From contig NZ_JAMBMT010000001.1 in NCBI RefSeq assembly GCF_040371085.1, positions 1,860,001 through 1,924,000 of the forward strand: DNA of 64,000 nt. Reading direction: 5' to 3'. The stretch is from Psychrobacter sp. AH5 (GTDB lineage: Bacteria > Pseudomonadota > Gammaproteobacteria > Pseudomonadales > Moraxellaceae). Below, in pieces: positions 18,833 to 26,824 of this stretch. A program made the translations under genes and the position numbers. The first letter of the stretch is position 1. Every line of letters begins with the position of its first letter. The notes beneath the pieces are model-generated. The model was not told the origin of the DNA. It saw only the letters and a program-made list of their open reading frames with translations, and made no database searches.

Positions 18833-18984
18833 CGCGTAGGCTGGTACGCGAGGCGCACCCTTGTATCTTGACTAGATGATAACTTCATCGAAGCTTGCTA
18901 CAATTTATCATCTAATCCGAGCATTGGCAGCGTGAGCGCACCCTTAGTGCCTAGACACTGTGACGTAGATAACGCCCAATGCTC
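18833..18984 (+). ncRNA. Candidate IS110 bridge RNA
   Basis: The leader folds by eye into three consecutive hairpins. The first is cgcgta/tacgcg (18833-18838 with 18845-18850). The second is a 10-bp stem tagatgataa/ttatcatcta (18873-18882 with 18905-18914) around a 22-base loop. The third is a 9-bp stem gagcattgg/ccaatgctc (18919-18927 with 18976-18984) around a 48-base loop. A 5' stem-loop followed by two large loops is the architecture described for bridge RNAs of IS110 elements, which use the loops to pair with target and donor DNA. The position, between left end and transposase start, also fits. RNA ends, expression and guide bases are inferred. Confidence 0.55.
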
Positions 18985-19063
18985 ATCCTTTCATCTTCAT
19001 ACTCTGAATGGTATCCAAGTGCCTCTTTTGAGTGACACTGAATGAACAAGGGAAGATAATAAG

Positions 19064-20056
19064 ATGACTCATTATATCGGTATCGATGTCAGCAAAGCCA
19101 AACTTGATTTAGCTTGGATTAGAGACATCGACAAGAACAAAGTTAAAACCAAAGTCTATAAAAATGAACACGCTGACTATCCCAACCTTATTCACTGGCT
19201 CAAAGCGAACGTAACTGAAGACTTAAGCAACCTTCACATTACGGTTGAAGCTACTGGCGTTTATCACGAAAACCTTGCCTACTACCTGCATGACCAAGGT
19301 CTTAGAGTGAGTATCGTCAATCCTGCATTTGTGAGAAGCTATGCGGACAGCTTAGGCTCGCGTCATAAGACCGACAAGAAAGACAGCATACTATTAGCTC
19401 GCTATACCGCGACTACGAAACCGGACTTATGGACACCGCCGCCAGCTGAGGCGCGTCATCTAAAGTCATTGCTTTCGCGCTTAGATGCTCTGCAACATGA
19501 CTTACAGCGAGAGCAAAATCGCCAAGAAAAAGCTGAGGCTACGGACACTGCGCCCATTGTTAGTGCCTCCATTGAGCAGATGATAGCTGCTCTACAAGAA
19601 GCCATTGCCAAGCTAAACGGTGATATTGACGATCATATCAATAATCATCCGAACCTTAAGCAAGACCAAGAGCTACTTAAGAGTATTAAAGGCGTCGGTC
19701 CTGCCACCTCAAGACAGATGCTAACGCTTATGCACAATAAAAGCTTTACCCAAGCCTCACAAGCGGCTGCCTTCTTAGGACTGATACCCAAACAAGTACA
19801 GTCGGGTCAGTTTAGAGGTAAAACTCGCTTAGCTAAGAACGGCTCAAGTAGCATCAGAGCTAAGCTCTACATGGCAGCGGTGGTCTCAACGAGATACAAC
19901 CCTGATATTAAAGCACAGTACGAACGTCTGCTAGCTAATGGTAAATGCAAGATGCAGGCCATCTGTGCAGCCATGCGTAAACTGGTACATATCTGCTTTG
20001 GTGTTCTAAAACACCAAATGCCTTATCAGCCTCAAACCACAAAAATTGCTGCTTGA
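19064..20056 (+). CDS. IS110-family DEDD transposase/recombinase
   Basis: The 330-residue protein has the RuvC-like DEDD domain with Asp8 (IGIDVSK), Glu62 (VEATGVY) and Asp104/Asp107 (KTDKKDS). The C-terminal transposase domain carries IKGVGPATS and the AAFLGLIPKQVQSG...GSSSIRAKLYMAA region with the conserved Ser. The frame is intact, with ATG 19064 preceded by GGGAAG. IS110 recombinases integrate double-stranded circular intermediates site-specifically; work on relatives shows RNA-guided recombination through the leader RNA, which here matches the non-coding region directly upstream. Confidence 0.93.
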   Translation: MTHYIGIDVSKAKLDLAWIRDIDKNKVKTKVYKNEHADYPNLIHWLKANVTEDLSNLHITVEATGVYHENLAYYLHDQGLRVSIVNPAFVRSYADSLGSRHKTDKKDSILLARYTATTKPDLWTPPPAEARHLKSLLSRLDALQHDLQREQNRQEKAEATDTAPIVSASIEQMIAALQEAIAKLNGDIDDHINNHPNLKQDQELLKSIKGVGPATSRQMLTLMHNKSFTQASQAAAFLGLIPKQVQSGQFRGKTRLAKNGSSSIRAKLYMAAVVSTRYNPDIKAQYERLLANGKCKMQAICAAMRKLVHICFGVLKHQMPYQPQTTKIAA

Positions 20057-20111
20057 TTATGATTCGGCAAGATGGTATCTACGAAAACGCCTTACTATTG
20101 AGCATAAGCTC

Positions 20112-20657
20112 TTAACTATGGCTATCCATATACTGCTTCATCACTCGTAAATCTTGCAAATGTTTATTTTGCATTTGCTCTAATAATGACTCCAGCCTTA
20201 TCTCAATATCATTTAACATCGCTTGCAATAACTGGCTTGCTTCTTGTTGCTTACTATCTTCAGTCTTACTCTCTTGTTTAAGCAAATGATAATGACTGGC
20301 TAGCATCTCAGGCAGGCGCGTATGTAATAGCTTATGTAGTACAAACTGCTGCTCAGTAAAGGCTAAGGTAACATTTTGCTGCTGCAAGCTGTGCTGATAG
20401 TCGTTATAAACTGCTACTCGCTCATCAATATGCTGTAGCTGTTGCCACTGCTGCTCAGTCAAAACCGCTAGATGTTGTTTATGCAAAGTCAGCTGTCGCC
20501 AACGTATATCGGCTAATGCTAGCGGTTTGTTAGGATCTTGATACACTAGCACACCTGGCGTAATACCGACCGCTTTATGCAATGCTTGCCAGCTTTTTTT
20601 GCCTGCATAAATGACGCCGATGGTAGCCGCAATGCCAACGCCTATCAGTATGCTCAT
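20112..20657 (-). CDS. Membrane-anchored protein of unknown function (paralogue 3 of trio)
   Basis: A 181-residue protein with one N-terminal membrane helix (ILIGVGIAATIGVIYAGKK) and a mainly helical, Gln-rich remainder. Its C-terminal half follows the pattern shared with the two upstream genes: a helix ending in LPEML-x2-HY-x2-L, then a variable loop, then LLQAMLNDIEIRLESLLEQM and a closing MKQYM. The three proteins are very divergent but show the same order of features. Their C-terminal pattern recalls XpaC-like proteins; this is a by-eye impression. The gene ends 55 bp from the IS110 transposase stop. Confidence 0.7.
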   Translation of the reverse strand: MSILIGVGIAATIGVIYAGKKSWQALHKAVGITPGVLVYQDPNKPLALADIRWRQLTLHKQHLAVLTEQQWQQLQHIDERVAVYNDYQHSLQQQNVTLAFTEQQFVLHKLLHTRLPEMLASHYHLLKQESKTEDSKQQEASQLLQAMLNDIEIRLESLLEQMQNKHLQDLRVMKQYMDSHS

Positions 20658-20737
20658 AGCACTAAACCCTTTATTCTTTTACCCTTTATTGTGTTGACGC
20701 CGCTTACTATCATGAATGGCTAAAATCTTTATCATAG

Positions 20738-21352
20738 TTACGACTTGCTATCATCTGTTAGTGCTGTCTCAGCTCTAGCGATGTGTGGAGCCTGTGAAAG
20801 ATTTGTACTATTAGAGCTATCAAAGCGCTGTTGTAAATAGCGATTGGTAATCAGTAGCTTTTGTCCATCTTGATGGTAGGAGGCCTCAAGTAAATCATCG
20901 AACTGACGGTTTATGGTGCTGAGCACTTCTAATAAAGCTTCTTTACCGGTGACATCAGAGTGCTTAATCTTGGTAGTATCAGCACGAGCGCCATCTAAGT
21001 CATGAAGACGACGATAGTCCGCAACCGCCTCAGGGATATGCTTATCCATTAAGTTTTGAATCATAATATAAGTTTCGGTGACGGTATCAGTGTCGTCGAT
21101 TTTGCCATCATTATTACTATCGCCATAAATAACTCGCAATTTTTCGCCTTTTTTATTGATCTCATCAAGCAATGCTTTTACCTCAGCTGGCAAGCTTTTT
21201 TCGGGAATATAGCCCAATTGCGGCATAGCCTTATATTCAAGCATCTTTGGCGCGGTTACCTTTTTGATACCGCGATAACCCAAGTACAAGCCAGCGGCTG
21301 GTAGTACACCGTATAGGATAAACATCACAAACATGGCGGTTACTTGGGTCAT
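20738..21352 (-). CDS. Membrane-anchored protein with EF-hand-like loop (paralogue 2 of trio)
   Basis: The 204-residue protein has an N-terminal membrane helix (about residues 5-28) and the trio pattern LMDKHIPEAVADYRRL, STINRQFDDLLEA and NRYLQQRF in its C-terminal half. Between helices, residues 78-89 read DSNNDGKIDDTD, which fits every ligand position of a calcium-binding EF-hand/dockerin loop (1, 3, 5, 7, 9, 12). The two neighbours lack this loop at the equivalent place. ATG 21352 has AAGGA upstream. Function is unknown; an envelope-associated calcium-responsive role is only a guess. Confidence 0.72.
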   Translation of the reverse strand: MTQVTAMFVMFILYGVLPAAGLYLGYRGIKKVTAPKMLEYKAMPQLGYIPEKSLPAEVKALLDEINKKGEKLRVIYGDSNNDGKIDDTDTVTETYIMIQNLMDKHIPEAVADYRRLHDLDGARADTTKIKHSDVTGKEALLEVLSTINRQFDDLLEASYHQDGQKLLITNRYLQQRFDSSNSTNLSQAPHIARAETALTDDSKS

Positions 21353-21583
21353 TAAGGTATCCTTGTTATTATTTAGCGCTCTAATTTTGGTAGTTAATAT
21401 AGTTAATCTGATATAAAAATATATGCAGTCGATCCACTATAAAATAAATGTAGTGCTACTGGGATGAATTTTATGCAGCCTCTGGGAACGCAGCACGCCA
21501 GGAAAATTTATACCAGTAGCACGTCTTAATATAGCGTCTCTATTTTATTTAAATAGCTTTTATTTTTTAAAAGTTAATAAAGT

Positions 21584-22357
21584 TTAGCTCTGTGTGCGAC
21601 TTTTGACATAACGATGCGTCGAGGCCAAGCGATTGAGCACCGTTTGATGCAGCTCATCCAATAGCTCATCAAGCTCATAATCAATCTCTAAGAATAGATC
21701 GGTTAGCATATCGCCAGCGGTCATCTTGCCTTGCACCATACTGTTTTTGGTTCGGTGCGGGCTAAAGCGTAGTAGCTGCTCATAATGGCGCAGCGCTTCA
21801 GGAATACTTTCATTAACTAGCTTATCGATGACGAATTGACGCTCATTATGCTGCTGTTGTTGCTCTTCATTAAGCTCGTCACTCCAGTCACGATAGCGCT
21901 TAAGTTTGCCATTGATTCGATCTAAGATAGCTACCGCCTCAATAGGCATGGCATTTAAAGTGGCCTCATCAACCACATCGACAAGTTCAGTCATAATTGG
22001 GCAGCGTCCATGTTTGAGATACCATAACGTATCAGGGTCAAAAGGAGGTCGATTAGGGGAGCGCCACGCAGCACGGTTGGCCAAATAGCGATCCGTAAGC
22101 GGCGTTGGCGTACCGATATCACTGACCTCAGCTAGAGCATTATAAATACGCTCAGCACGCTTAGGCGCTGTTAGCGCGGTTGGCTTTGATTGCTCAGCGT
22201 TAGCGGCGTCATTATAAGCGGCAGTCTGCACCTCACTAGCAGTAGTTTCGCTGCTCGCAAGACTTGCGGCCTGTTGTACGTTTTTGGCAGCCCTAGTCGG
22301 CAGATCGTCTTGGACTTGCCCAAATGACTGTAGCATTCTTGCCAAACTGATGACCAT
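21584..22357 (-). CDS. Soluble protein of unknown function (paralogue 1 of trio)
   Basis: The 257-residue protein lacks a membrane helix. Residues about 1-85 are Ala/Gln/Thr-rich and probably disordered. The C-terminal half shows AILDRINGKLKRY, LVNESIPEALRHYEQL, DLFLEIDYELDELLDEL and STHRYVKSR, aligning in order with the two downstream genes. It may be the first gene of a three-gene unit, although the 231-bp gap to the next gene could hold another promoter. I do not recognise a named family with confidence. Confidence 0.7.
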   Translation of the reverse strand: MVISLARMLQSFGQVQDDLPTRAAKNVQQAASLASSETTASEVQTAAYNDAANAEQSKPTALTAPKRAERIYNALAEVSDIGTPTPLTDRYLANRAAWRSPNRPPFDPDTLWYLKHGRCPIMTELVDVVDEATLNAMPIEAVAILDRINGKLKRYRDWSDELNEEQQQQHNERQFVIDKLVNESIPEALRHYEQLLRFSPHRTKNSMVQGKMTAGDMLTDLFLEIDYELDELLDELHQTVLNRLASTHRYVKSRTQS

Positions 22358-22578
22358 GACCTACGCTGCTCCTCGCTGTTATATCGTTTGTGAATCGCTA
22401 TTGCACTCAGCAATTTAATAGCTTATCTTAACAGCTTTTTGCGTGCCTGCCAGTAAGCGAACGTCTAGGTTTTGTGCTCTAGTTTATCCACTATAGCACC
22501 TTCCTCTTTTGCTCTTTCTAGGCAGTAACTTTTCAAGCTTATGATTCTCTTTGCACAAGTGAGCTATAAAAATTTATT

Positions 22579-23181
22579 ATGAATACTACGGATTACTTCT
22601 CTGGTTTTTTGCTTGGGCTATCGCTAATTATTGCTATCGGCTCACAAAACGCCTTTGTACTAAAGCAAGGTCTTAAGCGCGAACACGTCTTTATTATTTG
22701 TCTGTTCTGTGCGGTCAGTGATGCTTTATTAATCTCAGCTGGCGTTGCAGGTTTCGGTGCAGTGACCGCTCGCTTTCCGCAGCTGGTACAAATCGCTAAG
22801 TTCGCTGGAGTAATTTTCTTATTGGTTTATGGCTTGCAAAGCTTATACGCTAGCGTACGCTTGTCACATGCGTTAACCACTGAAGGTCAAGCGGTAGGTA
22901 GCCTAAAAAAAGCGCTGCTATTATGCATTGGGTTTACTTGGCTCAATCCGCATGTCTACTTAGATACTTTGGTGCTAGTAGGCATGGTTTCAACCGGCGC
23001 TAGCAGCAAATTGACTTTTGCTATTGGTGCAATCAGCGCCTCATTTGTGTTCTTTTTTGCTTTAGGTTATGGTGCAAGGCTACTTAGACCGTTATTTGCC
23101 AAACCCAAAGCTTGGAATATCCTCGACGCCTTAGTCGGTTTATTAATGCTGTATTTAGCTTGGCATCTTTATAACAGCTAA
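22579..23181 (+). CDS. LysE/ArgO-family amino-acid exporter
   Basis: A 200-residue inner-membrane protein with about six membrane segments and the family start GFLLGLSLIIAIGSQNAFVLKQGL. It also shows the conserved ICLFCAVSDALLISAGVAGFG and LTWLNPHVYLD-type segment (here FTWLNPHVYLDT). The family exports basic amino acids such as lysine and arginine. No LysG/ArgP-type regulator lies beside it. A hairpin terminator follows at 23244. Confidence 0.9.
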   Translation: MNTTDYFSGFLLGLSLIIAIGSQNAFVLKQGLKREHVFIICLFCAVSDALLISAGVAGFGAVTARFPQLVQIAKFAGVIFLLVYGLQSLYASVRLSHALTTEGQAVGSLKKALLLCIGFTWLNPHVYLDTLVLVGMVSTGASSKLTFAIGAISASFVFFFALGYGARLLRPLFAKPKAWNILDALVGLLMLYLAWHLYNS

Positions 23182-23243
23182 ATCTATCAAAAGTCATTTT
23201 CAAAAATAAAGACACTTCAATATAAAGGCTAGCGCCCATAAAA

Positions 23244-23275
23244 AAACCAAACACCCTTATAAAGAGTGTTTGGTT
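23244..23275. terminator. Bidirectional terminator between LysE-type gene and FMO gene
   Basis: Arms aaaccaaacac (23244-23254) and gtgtttggttt (23265-23275), with further partial pairing inside, are flanked by A and T runs. It lies between two convergent genes and can serve both. Confidence 0.8.
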
Positions 23276-23349
23276 TTACTACTTTTTAGCTTAAGCTCTA
23301 TACCATAGAAGCTAAACAGTATCAGCTCAGCTAAATCATTTAAATGACT

Positions 23350-24732
23350 CTAAGAAGCCTTTTTACGCTTTTTTGGTTTGATAAAAGCTAAATTCAAAAA
23401 GTGCTCTAGCGAATCATCAGTGATATCAAGCCATGGTTCAGGCAACTCAGGAGCTAGGCTACCGGTCAAGGTGGAGCGATAAGCCTTTTCTCTAAAAGTC
23501 ATGATATTATCAGCTTTATCTTTTTGCCACTGCTTGAGTAGCTCGCCTTGCTTTTCTACAGCAAACTCAGGGTAATCGGTAGCGTTAGTCAAGTCACGGA
23601 TATAAGCTGCTTGAAAGTCGATTGAATCGCTGACAGTGACTGTTTTATCATAAGTGGCTAACCATTTTTCCTCGTCTTGTTGACGAGTTTTTAGATCTGG
23701 TAATTCAATATTGCCCATTATCACATCACGCGCATACCAAGCTTGAGCGTCAAACATATTGAAAGTGAAGTACTGATCTTGCATGCCTAAATAGATAAGC
23801 TTAGGATTTGGCTGCCAAAAGATACCTTTATATAAATTTGCTGGATACAAGCAGTTATGCGTTTGCAAACGCAGCTCATCAGGCATAAAGGGAAAGTGGA
23901 ATAAATAACCGGTACACATGATGATAGCGTCAAAGCTCTTACTGGTGCCATCAGCAAAGTGGGCCACATCGCCTTCAAAGTGAGTCACTAGCGGTCTCTC
24001 GCTAATGCCATCAGGCCAATCATAACCAAGCGCCTGACTACGATAGCTAATAGTTACCGACTTTGTGCCATACTTATAGCACTGAGTGCCGATATCTTCT
24101 GCAGAATAGCTACTACCGACTAGTAAAATATCTTCGTCTTTGAATTCTAGAGCATCACGGAAATCATGCGCATGCAATACGCGGCCTGGGAACGCCTCTA
24201 ACCCTTCAAAATAAGGCATATTCGGCGTTGAGAAATGACCTGTAGCGACTACCACATAATCAAACTCTTCAACTTCTTGCTCACCAGACTTGTGATTCAT
24301 AACTGTCACGGTGAACTTTTTGGTGTCATCATCGAAAGTCACCCAGCGGACAGGGCATTCAAAACGAATATATTTTTGGATATCTTGCTTATCAATACGG
24401 CCCATGATGTAGTCTTTTAGCACTTCACGCGGCGGATAAGAAGGAATAGGTTCACCAAAGTGTTCTTCGAACGAATAATCAGCAAACTCTAAACATTCTT
24501 TTGGTCCATTAGACCATAAATAACGATACATACTACCGTGAACGGGTTCACCGTTTCTATCTAAACCGGTACGCCAATTGTAATTCCACATACCACCGAT
24601 AGCGTTCTGTTTTTCATAACAAATAATTTCTGGCAAATCCTTAGCACCTGCTAAACGCGCCGCTTCAAAGGCACGTAATTGTGCCAACCCGCTTGGACCT
24701 GCTCCTAAAATAGCAATTCTTTTGTTACTCAA
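23350..24732 (-). CDS. tmm: Flavin-containing monooxygenase, trimethylamine monooxygenase-like
   Basis: The 460-residue protein has the FAD motif GAGPSG (residues 10-15), the block SMYRYLWSNGPKECLEFADYSF and the FMO fingerprint around VVVATGHFSTP. An NADPH motif GSSYSAED lies near residue 204. The block WRTGLDRNGEPVHGSMYRYLW closely resembles bacterial trimethylamine monooxygenases, which oxidise TMA to TMAO with NADPH and oxygen. The start is TTG 24732, supported by AGGAG seven bases upstream and the immediate SNKRIAILGAG strand. No TMAO demethylase or transporter is adjacent, so the substrate assignment rests on similarity alone. Confidence 0.82.
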   Translation of the reverse strand: MSNKRIAILGAGPSGLAQLRAFEAARLAGAKDLPEIICYEKQNAIGGMWNYNWRTGLDRNGEPVHGSMYRYLWSNGPKECLEFADYSFEEHFGEPIPSYPPREVLKDYIMGRIDKQDIQKYIRFECPVRWVTFDDDTKKFTVTVMNHKSGEQEVEEFDYVVVATGHFSTPNMPYFEGLEAFPGRVLHAHDFRDALEFKDEDILLVGSSYSAEDIGTQCYKYGTKSVTISYRSQALGYDWPDGISERPLVTHFEGDVAHFADGTSKSFDAIIMCTGYLFHFPFMPDELRLQTHNCLYPANLYKGIFWQPNPKLIYLGMQDQYFTFNMFDAQAWYARDVIMGNIELPDLKTRQQDEEKWLATYDKTVTVSDSIDFQAAYIRDLTNATDYPEFAVEKQGELLKQWQKDKADNIMTFREKAYRSTLTGSLAPELPEPWLDITDDSLEHFLNLAFIKPKKRKKAS

Positions 24733-24941
24733 GATTTACTCCTGTTAAAATAGTTGAGCCCTATTATAACATATTTTCATGGATGAGGTTTTGGCAAGAT
24801 ATCGTTAGTAATCGATGGCGGTTTTTTGGAGAATTTGACTTATTAGCAGCAAACTCAGATCAAAGCTATTTAACTGACAATGGTTTATTATTTAGCACTA
24901 TAAGTTAGCTATAGATATTGATAAGAGAGCTATAAAAAAGG

Positions 24942-25583
24942 TTAGATAAGGTCAGGAAACAAGGTGCGTAAGCCATTAACGATAATCTCGATAGAGACCG
25001 CGGCCAATAACATGCCCATAATTCGGCTCATGATATTGAGTCCAGTATCACCTAACAGACGACTGATACGCCCTGCGGCCATCAAGGCTAAATAACAAAA
25101 GATACTAATCAATAAACCGGCGATAATGATAGCGGATATTTGCAAAATACCAGAGACTTGAGAGGAGTAAATAATCACCGTTGAGATACCACCCGGACCA
25201 ATCATCATGGGAATAGCTAACGGCACTACCGCCGCCGCTGTGGTGGGCGGTGAGTCTTGGACATGATCGACATCGAAGTTCTCTTGATCGGGTTTGACCG
25301 GGTTACCCTCGCCGTTCATCATATTTAGCGCGATTAAAAAGACTAAGATGCCACCTGCCAGCTGAAACGAGCCGATAGAGATACCCAAAGCCTTAAGTAA
25401 CGTCTCACCTGCTACGGTAAAAAAGCTGATGGTGATAAAAATAGTCAAGCAAGCAATACGCGCCACTTTACGGCGGTTAATCATCGAATAGCCGCGAGTC
25501 AAATCCAAAAATAACGTCAAAGCGCTAAAGGGATTGATCAACACCATAAAAGCTAAGATAATTTTGATAATTTCAGTGTTCAC
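24942..25583 (-). CDS. MarC-family integral membrane protein
   Basis: The 213-residue protein has six membrane segments and starts with the family motif ILAFMVLINPFSALTLFLDLT; later segments include PLAIPMMIGPGGISTVI. The MarC (UPF0056) family has no established transport substrate. The start is GTG 25583 with a weak binding site. The right end of a tnpB element lies only about 30 bp upstream, so its native promoter may be separated from the gene. Confidence 0.88.
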   Translation of the reverse strand: MNTEIIKIILAFMVLINPFSALTLFLDLTRGYSMINRRKVARIACLTIFITISFFTVAGETLLKALGISIGSFQLAGGILVFLIALNMMNGEGNPVKPDQENFDVDHVQDSPPTTAAAVVPLAIPMMIGPGGISTVIIYSSQVSGILQISAIIIAGLLISIFCYLALMAAGRISRLLGDTGLNIMSRIMGMLLAAVSIEIIVNGLRTLFPDLI

Positions 25584-25611
25584 TCAGCGCTCGCTTGTAT
25601 AGTGAGTTCAA

Positions 25612-25720
25612 TTTGACTTCCTCCCCGACTTAAAGGAACAGGAATTCCTACTAAAGACGGTCAAGCCCGACCGCGAGAATGTTTTTTGCTCCATTAACAT
25701 CTCTGTTATGGGCAGTTTGA
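25612..25720 (-). ncRNA. Candidate omega/right-end RNA of the tnpB element
   Basis: In TnpB systems the guide RNA scaffold is encoded by the 3' end of tnpB plus the right end of the element. Here that region contains GGTCGGGCTTGACC (a hairpin at the tnpB 3' end), taggaattccta-like pairing and the terminal GTCGGGGAGGAAGTC. The guide would be the flanking DNA just outside, from about 25611 downward, towards the marC start. The 5' limit is a guess. Confidence 0.45.
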
Positions 25721-26727
25721 CAAGAACTGCAAAACCATTCTCTTATACCAAGCGCTGATCTACCTTTCGGACTGTCTTGGCGGCAGCCGCAACACGAGCA
25801 GGTTTGGGTGGTGTACGCTTCATTCACTTCGATATAGTGACAACCTGCATACTTGCATTTGTAATACAGTTGTCGCTTAATCTCAAACCAACCCGCGTCA
25901 TAGATGGATTTGGCCAGTTTGCTTGAAGTGAACGATTTTGTGTTTATTTTTCCAACAACGATTAGGCTGTTGGCTTTAACAAGCCTTGATGTGAATTTAT
26001 GAATTAAATCCAATCTAGTGTTTTTGATCTTAGCATGAATGACCTTAACCCGCTTTTTATTCTTAGCTCTTTGAGCGATAGCCAGCTTTTCAGCATATTG
26101 ATGAGTGACTTTGGTTTGTAGCTTATCACCATCGCTACTGACTGCGGAATCTTTACAGCCTAAATCAATACCGACTTGGCCCGTGCCACAAGCTGTTTTT
26201 GGAAATTCTTTGACGGTGATACAGGTATACCAGTGGCCGCGATTGTCTTGTACCAACTCACAAGTATTAATGCTGTACAGGGAGAGGTTATAGCTGTCCC
26301 ACAAATCAATGATCAGCTTTTGGCTGTTAGCCAGACTAAATTGCAGAGTGGTCTTTAGAGATTTTTTACCACTCTGTCTGGTGCTGATATGCTTAATGGC
26401 GGTCTTTTTAAAAGGAATCCAGCCCAAGTTTCTTCTCTTGGCTTTATGATTATTGGTTCGCCAGTTCAGTTTGGCTTTTTTAAACTGTTTGCGATATTTA
26501 GCGTGAACCTCACTAATCGCTTGCAATGTTTGACTGTGCAGATTTAGGTAGTCACCCGCGCCTTTGGTGTAAGTAGCCAAGTCATAGGATGAAAAAAATT
26601 GACCTGTGCGCTTAAGATGTTTAAAACTTAGCTCATTAACGTAATTCCAGACAAAGTTGACCGAACCAGCTAAGATATTAAGCTGACTCGCGTGTTTGTC
26701 TTTGATGCGTAGTTTGAGCGTTTTCAT
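25651..26727 (-). CDS. tnpB: TnpB, RNA-guided nuclease-family protein with atypical RuvC-II site
   Basis: The 358-residue protein has the N-terminal helix-turn-helix/REC part, RuvC-I Asp188 in VGIDLGCKD, a zinc ribbon with Cys310-x2-Cys313 and Cys333-x2-Cys336, and RuvC-III Asp343 in NRDVNGAKN. The expected RuvC-II Glu is missing: the strand reads LIVVGKINTKS, with Gly259 at the usual Glu position. A candidate substitute Glu303 sits in VNEAYTTQTCS. Canonical TnpB is an RNA-guided DNA nuclease that helps retain the element. The frame is intact and starts at ATG 26727. Confidence 0.88.
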   Translation of the reverse strand: MKTLKLRIKDKHASQLNILAGSVNFVWNYVNELSFKHLKRTGQFFSSYDLATYTKGAGDYLNLHSQTLQAISEVHAKYRKQFKKAKLNWRTNNHKAKRRNLGWIPFKKTAIKHISTRQSGKKSLKTTLQFSLANSQKLIIDLWDSYNLSLYSINTCELVQDNRGHWYTCITVKEFPKTACGTGQVGIDLGCKDSAVSSDGDKLQTKVTHQYAEKLAIAQRAKNKKRVKVIHAKIKNTRLDLIHKFTSRLVKANSLIVVGKINTKSFTSSKLAKSIYDAGWFEIKRQLYYKCKYAGCHYIEVNEAYTTQTCSCCGCRQDSPKGRSALGIREWFCSSCQTAHNRDVNGAKNILAVGLDRL

Positions 26728-26778
26728 GGAATGATTATGATCTCAATGGGTTTGGTTATCAATGCAATCTCAATCTTA

Positions 26779-26824
26779 GGTGACAACGGTTGACACCTGA
26801 TATCCACGCCCTAGAAGGACGTGG
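26779..26824. repeat. Left-end hairpins of the tnpB element
   Basis: An imperfect hairpin ccacg(c)cc-tagaa-gg(a)cgtgg spans 26804-26824, and a second inverted repeat, aggtgacaa/ttgacacct with one mismatch, spans 26779-26799. Subterminal imperfect hairpins are the recognition structures of IS200/IS605 ends. Confidence 0.6.

Larger units (their letters stand above)
18830..20090 (+). mobile_element. IS110-family insertion sequence, ends not defined
   Basis: One DEDD transposase gene is preceded by a structured non-coding leader of more than 200 bp and followed by a short non-coding tail. There are no obvious terminal inverted repeats, as expected for the IS110 subgroup, so the boundaries given are approximate. 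It lies between the rluB terminator and the convergent end of the 20112 gene, and appears not to interrupt a coding region. Confidence 0.7.
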
